From Welwitschia mirabilis (Eukaryota; Gnetophyta; Gnetopsida; Welwitschiales): a stretch of DNA of 22,376 bases. Of this stretch, positions 21,072-22,376 are shown in pieces. Under the pieces are notes generated by a model. The model saw only the letters and a list, made by a program, of their open reading frames with translations. It was not told the origin of the DNA and searched no databases. How positions within the stretch are numbered: position 1 is the stretch's first letter; each line of letters starts with the position of its first letter. Position numbers and translations under genes: made by a program. The stretch covers positions 16,092,531 to 16,114,906 of the forward strand of contig JBOZIK010000001.1 of assembly GCA_051453625.1 (NCBI GenBank), in the 5' to 3' direction.

Positions 21072-22376
21072 TGTTATGGTACAAATTTATGCAATGTTTA
21101 TGCCTCGATTTAAATCTTGTTAATTACAAATAATATGCACAAATATAGAATGCTAGTATAAATGAAGTGATCCGAATGTCATAATTCCATCGAAAGCCAA
21201 TAGTATAAATAATAAAGAGTTGATTTAAAGAAAGAAATATGTAACCTTAATCTACTAAATTAAATTGTAATGCATGAAATGGAATAGTGATGCAAAAATA
21301 ATCTACGAAAAGAAACAATGATGCACCTGCTCTAATCAAGCTCAACATTAACAAAGTCTGTCCTCATAGTCTATATAATCAAAGAAACCTGTCATGAATC
21401 TTAAACAACATAAACTATGAGGGATAAGTTCCTACAATTATTGACAAAAATGATAATTCATATTAAAAAGTATAAAAGACATCTGTATCACAAAGTAGTC
21501 ATTCCTCAATGGAGGATACGCCACCCAACACCAAGGTAACATCTCTCTGGATTATAAAATGGTTCTCCAGTCCCAAGATCTCCTGTTATGAGAATGTCAA
21601 GTACTATCAAAGATGATTAGGAATCAAGGAAGAGACCTTTATTTATAGACAGAAAGGAAAAGTAAACTGACAAAAAGGTAAAGTAGAGACTTTAGCTAAC
21701 ATACAAGGGAAAGTCGCAAATAACAAGCGACAACTCAGAAATACATTCTATAAAACAATAAGAGGACAGTGTCATCCATATGGTCATCCGAATGATGGAG
21801 GAGATGACAAGGATTGAATATGAGTTATTTGTTTAGCTTTCAGTTTAACTGTCTATGGTCTTCATGCAAACTGCTATCAAATGATTCTAGAGATGTCGTC
21901 CACTAGTGTCATCTTGATGATGAGGTGGATGATGGAGCCTCATAATAAAATCTTCACTTCAACTACAAGTCATTTAGAAATAAGTCTGTTATATGCTCAA
22001 TTAAGTTGTTATCCTAACCATCGTCTAGACGACATAGGGGACGACAATCTTTTCTTCATCCTTTGTCAGTGTGATATCTTGTTGTTTGTAGGGATAATCA
22101 TTCAAAAATATAATTTATCCATATCTATATGAAATCCTCATGAATTATTTGATAAACTGCATATTTTCATCTTGTGCTCCTAGATTCTCGATTATCATAG
22201 GAACTAGGCATTTATCAGTTAGTTTATTTGTAAATCAACTCAAAATACTCTATCAAATACATCTAAGTTGGCGTCATAACATAGTCCCCCACTTAGCCTT
22301 GTCAGTCCCTGACAAAACTAGGTGGTTGCAAGCTAACTTTTCAAATAATAAAAGCTAGGGTATGTAAAGGAAACAT
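21072..22376 (-). mobile_element. 5' LTR of the Athila-type element, cut by the window end
   Basis: It starts at 'tgttatggtacaaa' (the LTR ends ...CA in the minus sense) directly beside the primer-binding site, and aligns to 15049-16325 along its whole visible length. At least 1305 bp are present and the U3 end is outside. The short plus-strand frames at 21881-22132 and 22140-22358 fall inside the LTR and are not genes. Confidence 0.8.
21640..21648 (-). promoter_or_regulatory. TATA box of the 5' LTR
   Basis: The minus strand reads CTATAAATA, conserved at the same site in all three LTRs long enough to include it. Transcription should start some 30 bp to the left and run through the primer-binding site into gag. 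Confidence 0.55.

Larger units (their letters stand above)
15049..22376 (-). mobile_element. Athila-type Ty3/Gypsy LTR retrotransposon, decayed
   Basis: The minus-strand order is LTR, tRNA-Asp primer-binding site, leader, gag with a zinc knuckle, protease, gap, purine tract, LTR. The tRNA-Asp site and the gag and protease sequence style point to the Athila lineage of plant Ty3/Gypsy elements. The pol core (reverse transcriptase, RNase H, integrase) is missing, although only about 1 kb including the N run lies between protease and purine tract. Either the element is internally deleted or the gap is much larger than written. Frameshifts, stops and the lost catalytic Asp make it non-autonomous. 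The 5' LTR continues beyond the window, so target-site duplications cannot be tested. Confidence 0.75.

Overview
The window looks like nuclear DNA from a flowering plant, probably gene-poor and heterochromatic. It is very AT-rich and low in CpG, contains three runs of N, and is built from decayed plant transposable elements. I found no intact gene, rRNA, tRNA or CRISPR array. The species cannot be told from the sequence.

Left part (1-6930). Bases 1 to about 1320 are a divergent long terminal repeat (LTR) related to the LTRs at the right end, also in minus orientation. Beside it, a 220-codon minus-strand reading frame (1392-2051) is broken by five stops and has no family I recognise. After a degenerate short tandem repeat (about 2640-3020) and a featureless stretch comes a long decayed plus-strand coding region (about 4174-6560). 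It can be followed through several frames and is also unidentified. A 42-codon open stretch behind a good splice acceptor (6805-6930) may be a last exon.

Middle part (6931-14520). Three diverged tandem copies of a unit of about 421 bp lie at about 7440-8700. They are followed by a decayed plus-strand Helitron protein (about 9619-10695) that keeps an 87-bp GT-AG intron at the point where family alignment requires one. The rest is AT-rich filler with small inverted repeats, a purine-rich island at 11800-12210 and an (ATT)8 microsatellite.

Right part (14522-22376). This is a minus-strand Ty3/Gypsy retrotransposon of the Athila type. From right to left it has a 5' LTR (21072 to the window end), a tRNA-Asp primer-binding site (21051-21068), a leader, a broken gag with a CCHC zinc knuckle, a protease domain that has lost its catalytic Asp, a 584-N gap, a pyrimidine tract and a 3' LTR (from 15049). 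Another LTR fragment of the same family (14522-14896) lies across a 152-N gap from the 3' LTR. Reverse transcriptase, RNase H and integrase are not visible.

Throughout the window, in-frame stops are nearly all TAA or TAG where Gln is likely, or TGA/TAG where Trp or Arg is expected. This fits C-to-T decay of methylated, silenced elements. The strongest leads for something undescribed are the two unidentified decayed genes and the 421-bp tandem array next to the Helitron.
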